DNA of 64,000 nucleotides from G963677185 sp963677185 (GCA_963677185.1 OY781889.1:372001-436000); one strand, 5' to 3'. Shown: positions 25,151 to 35,321, numbered from the stretch's first letter. Notes: a model not told the origin generated them from the letters alone. Translations and numbers: made by a program.

Positions 25151-27907
25151 TCAATATGGCGCGGGTGCAGATGCCGAGGCTGGAGCAGGTTGGTTGGGCA
25201 GGAATATGGTAAAAACCGTGCCTTCACCGGGAAACGATTCAACTTTCATCTGGCCGTTATGATTGTTGGTAATAATAAAATACGAGATTGACAGGCCCAG
25301 TCCAGTGCCCTGTCCAGAACTCTTGGTAGTGAAAAAGGGTTCGAAGATGCGGCGCCTTACAGCCTCTTCCATGCCCGGTCCGTTGTCCCGAACGATTATT
25401 TTAATCCAATCACCGTTCAAAACAGTCTTCAGCGATATGGACGGCCGATCGCAGGAGCAGGCCATGGCCTGCACCGAGTTCTTGATCAGATTCACTACAA
25501 CCTGTTCAATTTCCACAATGCTGCAGTAAACCGGAGGCAGTTCCAGATCATAATCGCGGATGAACGCAACCTTGCGCACATCGTAGCCTTTTTGCAGATC
25601 ATAATCGTTAGCGGCCAACAAAACAGCATTATCCAGCAATTCGTTAAGATCGACCAGCTCTTTCACACTGGAGCTGGCCCGGCTGAATTGAAGCATGTTG
25701 CTGATTATCACACTGGCTTTTTGCCCGCCTTTCTTAACGCTGTCAACAAATTGCATGATTTGCCGCTGCTTCATATAAGCGTTAATAGCTTCAATGGTGG
25801 TGCCCTGTTCAATGGCGGCAGCCTGGTTGGCAGGCATTTCTACCGCCAGCCGCCTTTCTATATTCTGTATGGCCTGTAAAATGCCGCTCAACGGATTGTT
25901 TATTTCATGGGCCATGCCGGCGGCCAGCCCTCCGACTGTCATCATTTTTTCGGTCTGGACAACCAGCTCCTCCAGCGCCATTCGCTCGGTGATATCGTCA
26001 ATACGGATAACAGCCCCGCCAGACTTTACATTTTCCAGCGGATAAATAACCACTTCGACATAACGCTGCCCGCTCAAGTCATGAACCGGCCAGCACCCCA
26101 GGCGGCGCACTGACTGTTGGTTGATGGCCAGGGCGATCTCCTCGGGCAACGCGGTAATACCAGGCAGCAGCCGGTCAATTGATTGACCAATCGCTTCATC
26201 TGACGAGAATCCGGTGCGTTGCTCACATTCTCGGTTCCAGCGGGTCACGGTGCAGTCTTGACCGACACCGAATAGCATGGAGGGCATAGCGTTGATTATG
26301 TTTTTCAAGTAGTCATTGAGCTCCTTAACGGCTCTTTCAGCCGCCTTGCGCTCGCTGATATCCCGCCAGGCTGTATGAATCAGAAGCCTGTCACGATACG
26401 GAATACGAGTCAGAGTCACATCCACCCAGATGTCCCGACCGTCATAGCAGCGATGAATCCATTCAAACCGATTGCTGCCCTCTTGGACCGCGGTTTGCAG
26501 GATCCTTTCCGACTCTTCCCATGAAGGCTCACCGTTTTCCTGATAAGGCGGCGATATTTCGGCAGGGTGCGCACCTACCAGTTCATCAGCACCTGGATAT
26601 CCAAGCATTTCAACTGCGGCCTGATTGCATTCTACAAAGCGGTTGCCGTCTATAACCAGCATGGCGTCTTTAGAGCCGTCAAAAAGGGCGTGGTATTTTT
26701 CTTCACTCTCCTGCAATTCTTGCGTCCTGCGCAGCAGCATGGCTTCGGTTTCCTTGCGGGAGTTGATATCTTCGAGAACGCCGTCCATCCACCGGATTTC
26801 TCCGTCTTCGCCGAATTCCGCCCGGGCGGTAATTGAACCCCAGATCAAAGTTCCATCTTTCTTTTTTAAGCGTAGTTCGTGATTGGCAACATAACCGCTT
26901 GCATGAATAGTATCCAGATAGGCCGCTCTTTCAGTAGAGGTCTCATACACATCCTCTACATTAACCTTCATCAATTCCTCGACCGAATCAAATCCAAATA
27001 TTTTAGCCATGGCCGGATTAACCTGTTCCCACTGCCCCTTGCCCGTGGCGGTGTTGCGATATACTCCTATGTTGACGTTTTCGACCAGGCTGCGGTACTT
27101 CTGCTCGCTAATTTTTAACGCTTCCTGCACCTTGCGGCGTTCAGTAACATCGCTTCCGATGCCAACAACATACTGGCATTTAGTATCGCTTGCGTAGGGT
27201 ATTCCCCTCCATTCAACATCAAGCATCGTTCCGTCTTTTGACCGGATGCGATTCTCATTGATAGTAAGGTGGTGGTCCACGGTTACTTCTTCAAACACAT
27301 TCGAAAGAACATATCTATCATCATCGGGAACAAACGTGGTCATATAATCACGGCCAACCACTTCATCAGCGGTGTATCCGGTAACCTTTAACATGGCGGG
27401 ATTGATCCATAGAAGAATACCATCCCTGCTGATGACCACGAAAAAGAACTGCATATGTTCCATAAGGGCACTGCTGAATATCGGGTCATTCAGCCCTAAA
27501 TTATCCACCAGCCGTTTCCGGTTTGATTCACGCCGGCCGGAAAGCGTTCGTCCGATTCTGGCCTGCACTTCTTCAACTACAAGGGGCATTAGAATATATT
27601 CACTGACCCCGGGAGCAAAGGCCTCCTGGCGCTCGGCGCTGCCCGGTCCGCAAAGAATAATTACTGGTATGCCGGCATTTTGGCACTTCTCCAGCAAAAT
27701 TTCCCTGGCGCCAGAAAATGCAGCGGTGTCAAGAAGCAGCAGATCCAGTTCTTCCCGTTCCACTGGCCGTGTAATTTCCTCCACGCTTCCAGCATGCCCG
27801 AGCGCATATCCCAGCGGTTCGAGAATTACACGCAGTTGCAGTGCGGTATCTGGAGAAATTCCCGCAAGCAGTAAATGGGGAGCACTTCCCGGAGAATTGA
27901 CAGCCAT
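25151..27907 (-). CDS. Multi-PAS sensor histidine kinase with N-terminal receiver-like domain
   Basis: About 918 residues, no obvious membrane helix, so probably a soluble sensor. The N-terminus (about 10-135) is receiver-like (LLLLDTAAF, EYILMPL). Four PAS/PAC modules follow, then the kinase core with the phospho-accepting His in GMAHEINNPLSGI, N-box NLIKNSVQAM, DNGPGME, FEPFFTTK and GTGLGLS. A low-complexity Ala/Pro/Ser tail ends the protein. GGAGG lies 7 bases before ATG 27907. No response regulator gene is adjacent. The kinase core is clearly paralogous to that of the 7TM kinase at 45492-48791, including the unusual insertion after the His box. It sits where yacL lies in Bacillus, between disA and ispD. 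Confidence 0.9.
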   Translation of the reverse strand: MAVNSPGSAPHLLLAGISPDTALQLRVILEPLGYALGHAGSVEEITRPVEREELDLLLLDTAAFSGAREILLEKCQNAGIPVIILCGPGSAERQEAFAPGVSEYILMPLVVEEVQARIGRTLSGRRESNRKRLVDNLGLNDPIFSSALMEHMQFFFVVISRDGILLWINPAMLKVTGYTADEVVGRDYMTTFVPDDDRYVLSNVFEEVTVDHHLTINENRIRSKDGTMLDVEWRGIPYASDTKCQYVVGIGSDVTERRKVQEALKISEQKYRSLVENVNIGVYRNTATGKGQWEQVNPAMAKIFGFDSVEELMKVNVEDVYETSTERAAYLDTIHASGYVANHELRLKKKDGTLIWGSITARAEFGEDGEIRWMDGVLEDINSRKETEAMLLRRTQELQESEEKYHALFDGSKDAMLVIDGNRFVECNQAAVEMLGYPGADELVGAHPAEISPPYQENGEPSWEESERILQTAVQEGSNRFEWIHRCYDGRDIWVDVTLTRIPYRDRLLIHTAWRDISERKAAERAVKELNDYLKNIINAMPSMLFGVGQDCTVTRWNRECEQRTGFSSDEAIGQSIDRLLPGITALPEEIALAINQQSVRRLGCWPVHDLSGQRYVEVVIYPLENVKSGGAVIRIDDITERMALEELVVQTEKMMTVGGLAAGMAHEINNPLSGILQAIQNIERRLAVEMPANQAAAIEQGTTIEAINAYMKQRQIMQFVDSVKKGGQKASVIISNMLQFSRASSSVKELVDLNELLDNAVLLAANDYDLQKGYDVRKVAFIRDYDLELPPVYCSIVEIEQVVVNLIKNSVQAMACSCDRPSISLKTVLNGDWIKIIVRDNGPGMEEAVRRRIFEPFFTTKSSGQGTGLGLSISYFIITNNHNGQMKVESFPGEGTVFTIFLPNQPAPASASAPAPY

Positions 27908-27964
27908 TTGCAGGCCTCCTTGTCCAACGCAACAGCGCGGCGATAATCGGCACAAACAACTATT

Positions 27965-27993
27965 ATTGTCATTAATTTATCATGTTTCGTCAA
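27965..27993 (-). promoter_or_regulatory. Promoter for the PAS histidine kinase
   Basis: TTGACG (27993-27988), 17-base spacer, GACAAT (27970-27965), about 60 bases upstream of the start codon. Confidence 0.5.
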
Positions 27994-28115
27994 TAATTGT
28001 CTAACCTCTGGCTGATTATGCGGGTCGGCTGGATATCGGAATGTACAGCATAAACAGCTGCCCTGAAAATGCTGATAGTGACTGGCATGCAGCCGCAACC
28101 GATTTTGCCGGCTGC

Positions 28116-29183
28116 TTATACCATGTATTCGAGCAGCAGCTGCTCGTGCATCTTCTGCAGCCCGGCCTTGATGGATTTTGCGCGCACCGCTCCGATACCT
28201 TCGACATCGTCCAGCTCTTGAATACTGGCGCGCAGGACATTGTTAAGCAGCTTAAAGCGTCCCACCAGCTTTTCGATTACAGCTGGTGGAATACGGGGAA
28301 TCTTGCTGAACATGCGGTAGCCGCGGGTGGGCACTACCTGGTCCATATGGCTTACACTCCCCAGTCCGAGCGTTTTGGCGATAAATCCTGATTCCGGAGT
28401 GTCTTCTGCAAAGGCTTTTCGGATAATGGAATATATTTCAGCGGCGGTCTTATCGGGATTATGTGAGTAGTCCTTGATGATCAGCAGGGCTTCTTCTTCT
28501 ACATTGGTGACCAATTCGTCCATCTGCATTTTCACCAGGCGGCCTTCCACTCCCAGCTCGGCGATGTAGTTCTCAATATCGGCCTTGATGCCCAGCACCT
28601 TGAGGCTTCGTCTCAAAATGCCGCATACTTCCGATACGGTTACCATATCCTCGAATTCCAATCCGCCCAGCCTTTGCAGTTCCTTGCTCAACACATTGCG
28701 ATAATTTTCCAGGGTCTGAAGAGCCTGGTTGGCTTTAATCAAGATCGTCGGGATGTCTCTCATGCGGAAGCGGTAGCCTCCCTGATAGAGGGTTACGAGC
28801 TTGCGTCGCTGGGATATGGCTATGACCAGTTCGCTGGTTTGCTGAGCCACCCGTTGTGCCGTACGATGCCGGATACCCGTCTCCTGAGTAGGAAAACGGG
28901 GATCGGGATCCAGCTGGGCATTGGCAACAATTATTTTGCTGGCATCCCGGTTGGTAATTATGGCGCCATCCATTTTAGCGAGTTCATACAAACGGGATGG
29001 AGTATAGTCTGCATTTATGTGAAAACCTCCGCTGACGATCTTCATTAGCTCGTCAGAAGCCCCAACCACGATTAGAGCTCCGGTACTGGCCTGCAGAACA
29101 TTCTCCAGACCTTCCCTGAACAAGGTGCCGGGAGCCAGCATTTTTAAGTATTCTCTGAAATTCTGTTGATACGTCTGCTCCAT
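28116..29183 (-). CDS. disA: Diadenylate cyclase / DNA integrity scanning protein
   Basis: Synthesises c-di-AMP from two ATP and scans DNA. The N-terminal DAC domain has MDGAIITNRD and the GIRHRTAQR motif that contacts ATP. A helical spine and a C-terminal helix-hairpin-helix DNA-binding region (LDDVEGIGAVRAKSI) follow. About 355 residues, full length. GAGGAGGG precedes ATG 29183; frame-open sequence to 29219 lies within radA. It is last in ctsR-mcsA-mcsB-clpC-radA-disA, the same order as Bacillus, and starts 5 bases before the radA stop on the reverse strand. Confidence 0.95.
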   Translation of the reverse strand: MEQTYQQNFREYLKMLAPGTLFREGLENVLQASTGALIVVGASDELMKIVSGGFHINADYTPSRLYELAKMDGAIITNRDASKIIVANAQLDPDPRFPTQETGIRHRTAQRVAQQTSELVIAISQRRKLVTLYQGGYRFRMRDIPTILIKANQALQTLENYRNVLSKELQRLGGLEFEDMVTVSEVCGILRRSLKVLGIKADIENYIAELGVEGRLVKMQMDELVTNVEEEALLIIKDYSHNPDKTAAEIYSIIRKAFAEDTPESGFIAKTLGLGSVSHMDQVVPTRGYRMFSKIPRIPPAVIEKLVGRFKLLNNVLRASIQELDDVEGIGAVRAKSIKAGLQKMHEQLLLEYMV

Positions 29184-29187
29184 CCGT

Positions 29188-30543
29188 CTATCCCTCCTCA
29201 AACTCCCTGATGAATTCATCGATGCGCCGGATCTCGCGTATATTCAGGCCGGGGGCCTTGAGGTCGCGCCGGTCGGAATTGCCAGGAATAACGATACTGC
29301 GGTATCCAAGCTTTTCCACTTCTTTGATGCGCTGATCCATGAAAGGCACGGCTCTAATCTCACCCGATAGGGATAATTCGCCGGCAAAGACCATGTCGGC
29401 TTCCAGCGGCTTTTCCCTGAAGCTTGATATGATCGCAGCTGCAATGCCCAGGTCTACCGAGGGGTCTTTCAGAAATACTCCCCCACTGACTTTCACGTAT
29501 ATATCGTGCTGGGCCAGGTTATAGCCGCTATTTTTTTCGAGTACGGCGATAATCAGCGCCAAACGGTTTTGATCGATTCCCGAAGCCATCCTTCTGGCAT
29601 ATCCCGGTCCTGAAAAAACCACCAGGGCCTGAATTTCCAAAAGAAGCGGGCGGCTGCCTTCATAACTTGCCACCACAGCGCTTCCGCACACAGAACTGTC
29701 CCTTTCGGTTAAGAAATAGTGGGAAGGATCGATCACTTCAACCAGGCCCAGGCCGCTCATTTCCAGCAGGGCGATTTCGTCGGTCGATCCAAAACGATTC
29801 TTCGCCGAGCGCAGAATCCGAAACGAAAAGGTGCGGTCTCCTTCAAAGTTTATAACGACATCCACCATATGTTCAAGGACTTTTGGGCCGGCCAGGGCAC
29901 CGTCCTTGGTGACATGACCGATCAGGAAAAACACCCGTCCGCTGTTCTTGGCCATTTTCATGATGCGAGCCGTGCATTCGCGCAGCTGGGATATGCTGCC
30001 CGGTATGGAGCTAATGCTGTCAGTATATACAGTCTGGATGGAATCAATAATAACCACATGGGGATCGATTTCCTCGAGATAGTTCTCCAGCCTCTCTATG
30101 TGCTGTTCGCCCAGCAGGAAGATCCCTGGCTCATCCAGCTGCAGCCTCATGGCGCGCAGTTTGATCTGGCTTAATGATTCTTCGCCGGACAGGTACAGGA
30201 CCCGGCGGCCGCTGCCAGCCACATTACCGGCCACCTGCAACAGCAGGGTGGATTTGCCTATTCCGGGATCGCCGCCCACCAGGATCATAGAGCCAGGCAC
30301 CATTCCGCCTCCCAATACCCGATCCAATTCCTGCATCCCCGATGAAAATCGGCTTATACTGGTATCCGGTATCTGATCCAGCGGCACTGCAGGAACCCGT
30401 ATTGAAGGCGCATGCACACCACGGGGGCCGGAAGCCTCTTCCCTTAAGCTGTTCCAGTCCCCGCATCCCGGGCACTTGCCCATATATTTCAGCGTTTCAT
30501 ATCCGCAGCTATTGCATACAAACCGGCTGCTAATCTTGGCCAT
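29188..30543 (-). CDS. radA: DNA repair protein RadA (Sms)
   Basis: RecA-like helicase acting in recombination-intermediate processing. An N-terminal C4 zinc finger (CNSCG, CPGCG), Walker A GGDPGIGKST, the RadA-specific KNRFG motif and a C-terminal Lon protease-like domain (SVDLGIAAAI) are all intact. ATG 30543 (MAKISSRF) matches the family N-terminus; a GTG at 30552 is an alternative. It overlaps the clpC stop by 14 bases. Confidence 0.95.
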   Translation of the reverse strand: MAKISSRFVCNSCGYETLKYMGKCPGCGDWNSLREEASGPRGVHAPSIRVPAVPLDQIPDTSISRFSSGMQELDRVLGGGMVPGSMILVGGDPGIGKSTLLLQVAGNVAGSGRRVLYLSGEESLSQIKLRAMRLQLDEPGIFLLGEQHIERLENYLEEIDPHVVIIDSIQTVYTDSISSIPGSISQLRECTARIMKMAKNSGRVFFLIGHVTKDGALAGPKVLEHMVDVVINFEGDRTFSFRILRSAKNRFGSTDEIALLEMSGLGLVEVIDPSHYFLTERDSSVCGSAVVASYEGSRPLLLEIQALVVFSGPGYARRMASGIDQNRLALIIAVLEKNSGYNLAQHDIYVKVSGGVFLKDPSVDLGIAAAIISSFREKPLEADMVFAGELSLSGEIRAVPFMDQRIKEVEKLGYRSIVIPGNSDRRDLKAPGLNIREIRRIDEFIREFEEG

Positions 30544-33094
30544 CTGTTTCACTCTTGTCTTTCACTGCGATTTCAACACCGTTTTCTGTTTCTGATTCTA
30601 TTTCTATTTCCATTAGCTCTGCCTTGATGGCTTTGCGCACCACTATCTGATCTTCGGAAGCCTCCACTATTATGGTGTCTCCGGCGTCAATGGTTTTACG
30701 CAACAACTCTTCAGATATTCTATCCTCAACCATCCGTTGAATAGCCCTTTTAAGCGGTCTGGCCCCGTAAGCCGGATCATAACCCTCCTTGAGGATCAAC
30801 TCTACTGCCGAGTCCAGCACTTCCATATGGAAACCGTTTTCCTCCAGCCGTTGGGCAACTTCGGCCATCAGAAGGCCGATGATTTCCTTGAGTTCGTGGC
30901 GTTCCAGGGACTGGAAAACAATGATCTCGTCGATCCGGTTCATAAATTCAGGGCGGAAGGTGCTTTTCAGCACTTCCAGAACCCGGTCCTTCATTTTTTC
31001 ATAGTTGGAATGCTCATCTATCCGGCCAAATCCCAGGCTGCGCGCGTTCTTGATGCTTTCCGCCCCAACGTTCGAGGTCATAATAATTATAGTGTTGCGG
31101 AAATCCACGGTGCGGCCATGCCCGTCAGTCATCCGGCCGTCTTCCAGCACCTGCAGCATAATATTGAAAACCTCGGGATGAGCCTTCTCGACTTCATCCA
31201 ACAGAATGACGGAATAAGGCTTGCGGCGGACCTTTTCGGTCAGCTGCCCGCCTTCGTCATAACCAACATAACCAGGCGGCGAGCCAATCATCCTGGACAC
31301 CGCATGTTTTTCCATATATTCGGACATGTCGAGGCGGATGACGGCGTCTTCACTCCCGAACATGGCTTCAGCCAGAGCCCGGGCTAGTTCGGTTTTCCCA
31401 ACCCCTGTAGGCCCCAGGAAAATGAAGCTGCCAATGGGGCGCTTGGGATTCTTCAGTCCTGCCCGGGCGCGCCGCACGGCCTTGGCCACGGCCTTGACCG
31501 CTTCTTCCTGGCCAATTACCCGCTGATGCAGCAAGTCTTCCAGAACCAATAAGCGTTCGCTTTCTTCCATGGCCAGCTTGCTAACCGGAATGCTGGTCCA
31601 ACTGGATACGATCTGGGCAATGTCATCTTCAGTTACGGCTCCGGCTTCCAGGCGGCGGCGAGCTATCCATTCCTTGCGTTCATTTTCAAGCTCTTCGCGC
31701 AGCGCATACTCGCGGTCGCGAAGATGGGCCGCCTTTTCGTAATCCTGCCCGCTTATGGACTCTTCCTTCTCCTTGATCAGCTCTTCCAGCTGCAGGTTTT
31801 TCTCCTTTAACGGATCCGGCAGCACATAATTGGCCAAACGCACCTTGGAACCGGCTTCGTCTATTAAATCAATAGCCTTGTCCGGTAAAAAGCGGTCGCT
31901 TATATAACGTGCGGACATTCGCACTGCCGCATCTATCGCTTCATCGGTGATCTTAACCCCGTGATGGGCTTCATACCGGTCTCGCAACCCTTTCAGTATT
32001 TCAATACTCTCTTCCAGGCTGGGTTCGTCAACCAGTATGGTCTGAAAACGCCTCTCCAGAGCTGCGTCTCTTTCGATATTCTTGCGATATTCGTTAAGAG
32101 TGGTGGCGCCAACACACTGAAACTCTCCTCTTGAAAGAGCCGGTTTCAGGATATTGGCGGCATCCATGGCTCCTTCGGCCGCTCCTGCTCCGACCAGCGT
32201 ATGCAGCTCGTCTATAAACACAATGACATCGCCTGCACCCTTTATCTCGTTAACCACCTTGGTCAGCCGCTCCTCAAATTCGCCGCGATACTTGGTGCCG
32301 GCAATCATAGTGGACAACTCCAGTGATACCACCCTCTTGTTCAGCAGGGTTTCCGGCACCCGGGCTTCCATTATTCTCTGAGCCAGGCCTTCGACGATGG
32401 CCGTTTTCCCAACGCCGGGATCTCCAATAAGCACGGGATTGTTCTTGGTACGCCGGGACAGTATCTGAATCACCCGTTCTATCTCCCGCTCCCGGCCGAT
32501 AACCGGGTCTAATCGATCTTCAGTAGCTTCACGGGTTAGATCGCGGCTGAATGCATCCAGGGTCGGGGTCTTGCTCTTCACTCTTTTCCGCGGGCTGGAC
32601 GGAGCCGGGGTCTCATTACCGGTTCCAGCCGACGGAGGCGGGCTTTCTCCCCCTCCCAGCAAAATCCTGAGCTGCTCCCGGACATCAGTGAGGCTGACTC
32701 CCAGCGACATCAGCACCTGGCAGGCCAGCCCTTCTTCGTCCCTTAATATTGCCAGCAAAAGATGTTCGGTGCCGACATAATTGACACCCTGACCCCTGGC
32801 TTCCTCGAATGCCAGATTGAACACCTTCTTCGTGCGCGGTGTAATAGGCAATTCGCCGTCACCTTCCTCGGATTTGAAGGAACCGCCCGCTCCCAGTTGT
32901 CTTTTTATTTCATCACGTATACTTTCCGACTCGATGCCGAGATTTAGGAGGGCGCGAGCGCCTATCCCTTCCCCTACCCTGAGCAGTCCCAGCAGAATGT
33001 GTTCGGTGCCAATCGCATTGCTTCCAAGCTCTCTGGCTTCCTCCTGGGCAAACAGGATGGTATCTCTAGCTCTTTGCGTAAATCTGCGAAACAT
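30530..33094 (-). CDS. clpC: ClpC AAA+ unfoldase
   Basis: 854-residue Hsp100 ATPase feeding ClpP, adapted to McsB-marked substrates. Two N-terminal Clp repeats come first. D1 has Walker A GDPGVGKTA, then a UVR-containing middle domain (YEKAAHLRDRE), then D2 with GPTGVGKTE and Walker B VILLDEVEKAHPE. An acidic C-terminal tail (about 30 residues with EIEIESETENG) extends beyond the usual end. AGGAGG is 8 bases before ATG 33094. It lies in the CtsR-repressed operon, so it is expected to be heat- and stress-inducible. Confidence 0.96.
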   Translation of the reverse strand: MFRRFTQRARDTILFAQEEARELGSNAIGTEHILLGLLRVGEGIGARALLNLGIESESIRDEIKRQLGAGGSFKSEEGDGELPITPRTKKVFNLAFEEARGQGVNYVGTEHLLLAILRDEEGLACQVLMSLGVSLTDVREQLRILLGGGESPPPSAGTGNETPAPSSPRKRVKSKTPTLDAFSRDLTREATEDRLDPVIGREREIERVIQILSRRTKNNPVLIGDPGVGKTAIVEGLAQRIMEARVPETLLNKRVVSLELSTMIAGTKYRGEFEERLTKVVNEIKGAGDVIVFIDELHTLVGAGAAEGAMDAANILKPALSRGEFQCVGATTLNEYRKNIERDAALERRFQTILVDEPSLEESIEILKGLRDRYEAHHGVKITDEAIDAAVRMSARYISDRFLPDKAIDLIDEAGSKVRLANYVLPDPLKEKNLQLEELIKEKEESISGQDYEKAAHLRDREYALREELENERKEWIARRRLEAGAVTEDDIAQIVSSWTSIPVSKLAMEESERLLVLEDLLHQRVIGQEEAVKAVAKAVRRARAGLKNPKRPIGSFIFLGPTGVGKTELARALAEAMFGSEDAVIRLDMSEYMEKHAVSRMIGSPPGYVGYDEGGQLTEKVRRKPYSVILLDEVEKAHPEVFNIMLQVLEDGRMTDGHGRTVDFRNTIIIMTSNVGAESIKNARSLGFGRIDEHSNYEKMKDRVLEVLKSTFRPEFMNRIDEIIVFQSLERHELKEIIGLLMAEVAQRLEENGFHMEVLDSAVELILKEGYDPAYGARPLKRAIQRMVEDRISEELLRKTIDAGDTIIVEASEDQIVVRKAIKAELMEIEIESETENGVEIAVKDKSETDGQD

Positions 33095-33116
33095 ATATTA
33101 ATCCTCCTTTGTGTTC

Positions 33117-34196
33117 TTATTCTGAAGTCCGCCCGCCAAGCAACAGGTTTCTGACCACGTCAGCCCGCTTGACATCCCTTTCCAGGGCATCCATTTCCTT
33201 CAGAAAACGCTTTTGCAGGTGTGCCGGCCTGATGGCCACGGTCAATTCATTCAGAGTGCTCCGTTCAACGCCGGTAAGAACACCCATATCGACTCCCAGA
33301 CGCAAATCCGACAGCAAGCCCAGGGCTTCGTTCGAACTTATCACCCGGGCGTGAGCCAGTATGCCGTATGCCCTGCCCACCCGGTCAGCCAGATGATAGG
33401 GCATTTGCCTGGCCACATTCTCCCGCATAGCGCGTTCCTGTGAAACAACCTGCCCGGCAATGGTCTGCAGATAGTGGCATATTTCTTCTTCTGATTGTCC
33501 CAGAGTCACCTGGTTGGACAACTGGAACAGGTTTCCCGATGCCTGGCTGCCTTCGCCGTACATGCCGCGCACCGCAATGCCCAGCTGGGAAATATTCTGG
33601 TAGATATGGGTCCCCTGCCCGGTCATCTGCAGTGCCGGAAGATGAAGCATGACCGAAACCCGCAATCCGGTACCAACATTGGTCGGACAACTGGTGAGAT
33701 AACCTATGCGCTCGTCAAATGCATAATTAATCTCTTTTTCAAATTCGTCGTCGACCTGTTCAGCCAGGCGGTACGCCTTGCTAACCTGCATGCCAGGCAA
33801 AAGACACTGGATGCGCAGATGATCTTCTTCGTTGATCATGTTGGCCAGAGAACCGTCCTCGCTGATCATCAAGGCGAAATAGGAACCGTCCCGGGCAGCG
33901 TGTTCCGGGCTCATCATGTGCTTTTCCATCAGTATCTGGCGGTCGAGAGCGCTTACGTCGCTAAAAACCACGGACTGCATATCTCTCAGCAAACCGTCTC
34001 CGGCATTATCCCGGACCTTGAACAGCTGGTCCATAACCTGAAGCCCCTGATCCTCATTCATCCTCTGGGGAAAGACCATGCCCTGTATATTCCGGGCCAG
34101 ACGGACCCGGCTGCTGATCACTATATCAGAATCCTTTTCAGTGCTGTCCATCCACCTTATATGACTTTCGTTTAACAGATGCTCTAAATGTTTCAT
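33117..34196 (-). CDS. mcsB: Protein-arginine kinase McsB
   Basis: Phosphoarginine-writing kinase that tags proteins for ClpCP and inactivates CtsR. The phosphagen-kinase fold has SSRVRLARN, the catalytic-loop TSCPTNVGTGLR and the HLPAL motif. 359 residues, full length. GGAGG is somewhat far (13 bases) from ATG 34196, but the N-terminus matches the family. It lies between mcsA and clpC in the normal order. Confidence 0.95.
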   Translation of the reverse strand: MKHLEHLLNESHIRWMDSTEKDSDIVISSRVRLARNIQGMVFPQRMNEDQGLQVMDQLFKVRDNAGDGLLRDMQSVVFSDVSALDRQILMEKHMMSPEHAARDGSYFALMISEDGSLANMINEEDHLRIQCLLPGMQVSKAYRLAEQVDDEFEKEINYAFDERIGYLTSCPTNVGTGLRVSVMLHLPALQMTGQGTHIYQNISQLGIAVRGMYGEGSQASGNLFQLSNQVTLGQSEEEICHYLQTIAGQVVSQERAMRENVARQMPYHLADRVGRAYGILAHARVISSNEALGLLSDLRLGVDMGVLTGVERSTLNELTVAIRPAHLQKRFLKEMDALERDVKRADVVRNLLLGGRTSE

Positions 34197-34233
34197 TTCT
34201 GTTCATGCACCTCCGGTCTCTCTGCCGTTCCGG

Positions 34234-34743
34234 CTAGAGCTGCTTTTCCAATTCTTTTATAGAATCCCGTATTTCTGCGGCTTTTTCATAGTCCTCCTGG
34301 ATGACCGCTTCCTGCAAACCGGTTTTTAGCCGGTCAATCTGGCGTTTAAGCAGAACCTTCCGGCCACTGCGGGAAGGAATCTTGCCGGTATGCTGCACAT
34401 GACCCTGCACCCGGCGCAAAGTGCTTTCCAGCTCATCCTGGTAAGTTTCATAGCACTGCCCGCACCCCAGCTTGCCGGTCTGACGAATATCGGCAAATGA
34501 AGCGCCGCATACGGGGCATTTAACGTCGGTCTGGACATTCTCTCCGGTCGATGGGGAACCGGTGTATATATTGCCGATCAGGCTGCCCAGCATGTTCGGA
34601 ATATTAAAATTCATATTCGTAAGCATTTGGATTCCCTTCTTGGTCGCACATTCCTGGCAAAGGTGCATTTCCACCTTTTGGCCGTTATTCACCTGGGTAA
34701 AATGCAGGCTGGCCGGGTTCTGTTTGCAGTCATCACAGTACAT
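34234..34743 (-). CDS. mcsA: McsA, zinc-binding activator of McsB
   Basis: 169 residues with CDDCKQNPA, HLCQECA, CPVCGASF and CGQCYETY zinc knuckles and a C-terminal UVR motif (YEKAAEIRDSIKELE). It activates McsB and helps deliver substrates to ClpC. It sits between ctsR and mcsB, as in Bacillus. Confidence 0.95.
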   Translation of the reverse strand: MYCDDCKQNPASLHFTQVNNGQKVEMHLCQECATKKGIQMLTNMNFNIPNMLGSLIGNIYTGSPSTGENVQTDVKCPVCGASFADIRQTGKLGCGQCYETYQDELESTLRRVQGHVQHTGKIPSRSGRKVLLKRQIDRLKTGLQEAVIQEDYEKAAEIRDSIKELEKQL

Positions 34744-34783
34744 TTATTCGTTCCTCCTGTATCAGGTGCGGTCTGGTTTGAAC

Positions 34784-35227
34784 TTACTGCCCGTTTCTAC
34801 CGTTCGGACTGGCCAGAAGCCGCATTAATTCTTTATTAATTTCCAGGCATACGCGGACCCTGGCTTCCGGGGTAAGACAGCGCATAGCCGCTGAAGTAAC
34901 CGCCCTCACCAGGAGCTCTTCCCACTCGTTTAGCAGGTGTTCGCTGTTAAGACTTCTCATAGTCTCGTTAAACCCGCACTGTTGAATGATCTCCTGGTCG
35001 CGATTAGATTCGGATATGCGGACATAACCTGATCCGCCTCTCCGGCTCTCCGTATAATAACCTTCTTCAACGGTGAAACGGGTGCTGATCACATAGGTCA
35101 CCTGCGAGGGAACGCAGGAGAAGGTCTCAGCCAGCTCGGAGCGTTGAATCTCTATCTGCCGGTTCTCGCTTCGGCCGATCAGCACCTTGATGTATTCTTC
35201 GATTTTATCTGCCATGCTCTTTTTCAT
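34784..35227 (-). CDS. ctsR: Transcriptional repressor CtsR
   Basis: 147-residue class III heat-shock repressor: winged helix with PSQVTYVISTRFT, the glycine-rich wing RRGGSGYVRI that contacts DNA and senses heat, and a C-terminal dimer/McsB-interaction domain. AGAGG precedes ATG 35227; a second in-frame ATG (35215) is possible. First gene of its operon and preceded by its own operator, so autoregulated. Confidence 0.95.
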   Translation of the reverse strand: MKKSMADKIEEYIKVLIGRSENRQIEIQRSELAETFSCVPSQVTYVISTRFTVEEGYYTESRRGGSGYVRISESNRDQEIIQQCGFNETMRSLNSEHLLNEWEELLVRAVTSAAMRCLTPEARVRVCLEINKELMRLLASPNGRNGQ

Positions 35228-35240
35228 CGCCCAAAACCTC

Positions 35241-35258
35241 TTTGACTATATTTGACCT
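35241..35258 (-). promoter_or_regulatory. CtsR operator
   Basis: Two heptads in direct repeat, GGTCAAA and AGTCAAA, separated by three bases, matching the CtsR consensus. It sits immediately downstream of the -10 box, so bound CtsR would block initiation. Confidence 0.88.
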
Positions 35259-35265
35259 TTAGTAC

Positions 35266-35294
35266 ATTGTAGTATGTTTACGTTTTTTTCGCAA
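35266..35294 (-). promoter_or_regulatory. Promoter of the ctsR operon
   Basis: TTGCGA (35294-35289), 17-base spacer, TACAAT (35271-35266); transcription would start around 35259, inside the CtsR operator. Confidence 0.75.
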
Positions 35295-35321
35295 CTCCAA
35301 AAGAAAGTTGTCCGGATCCTC

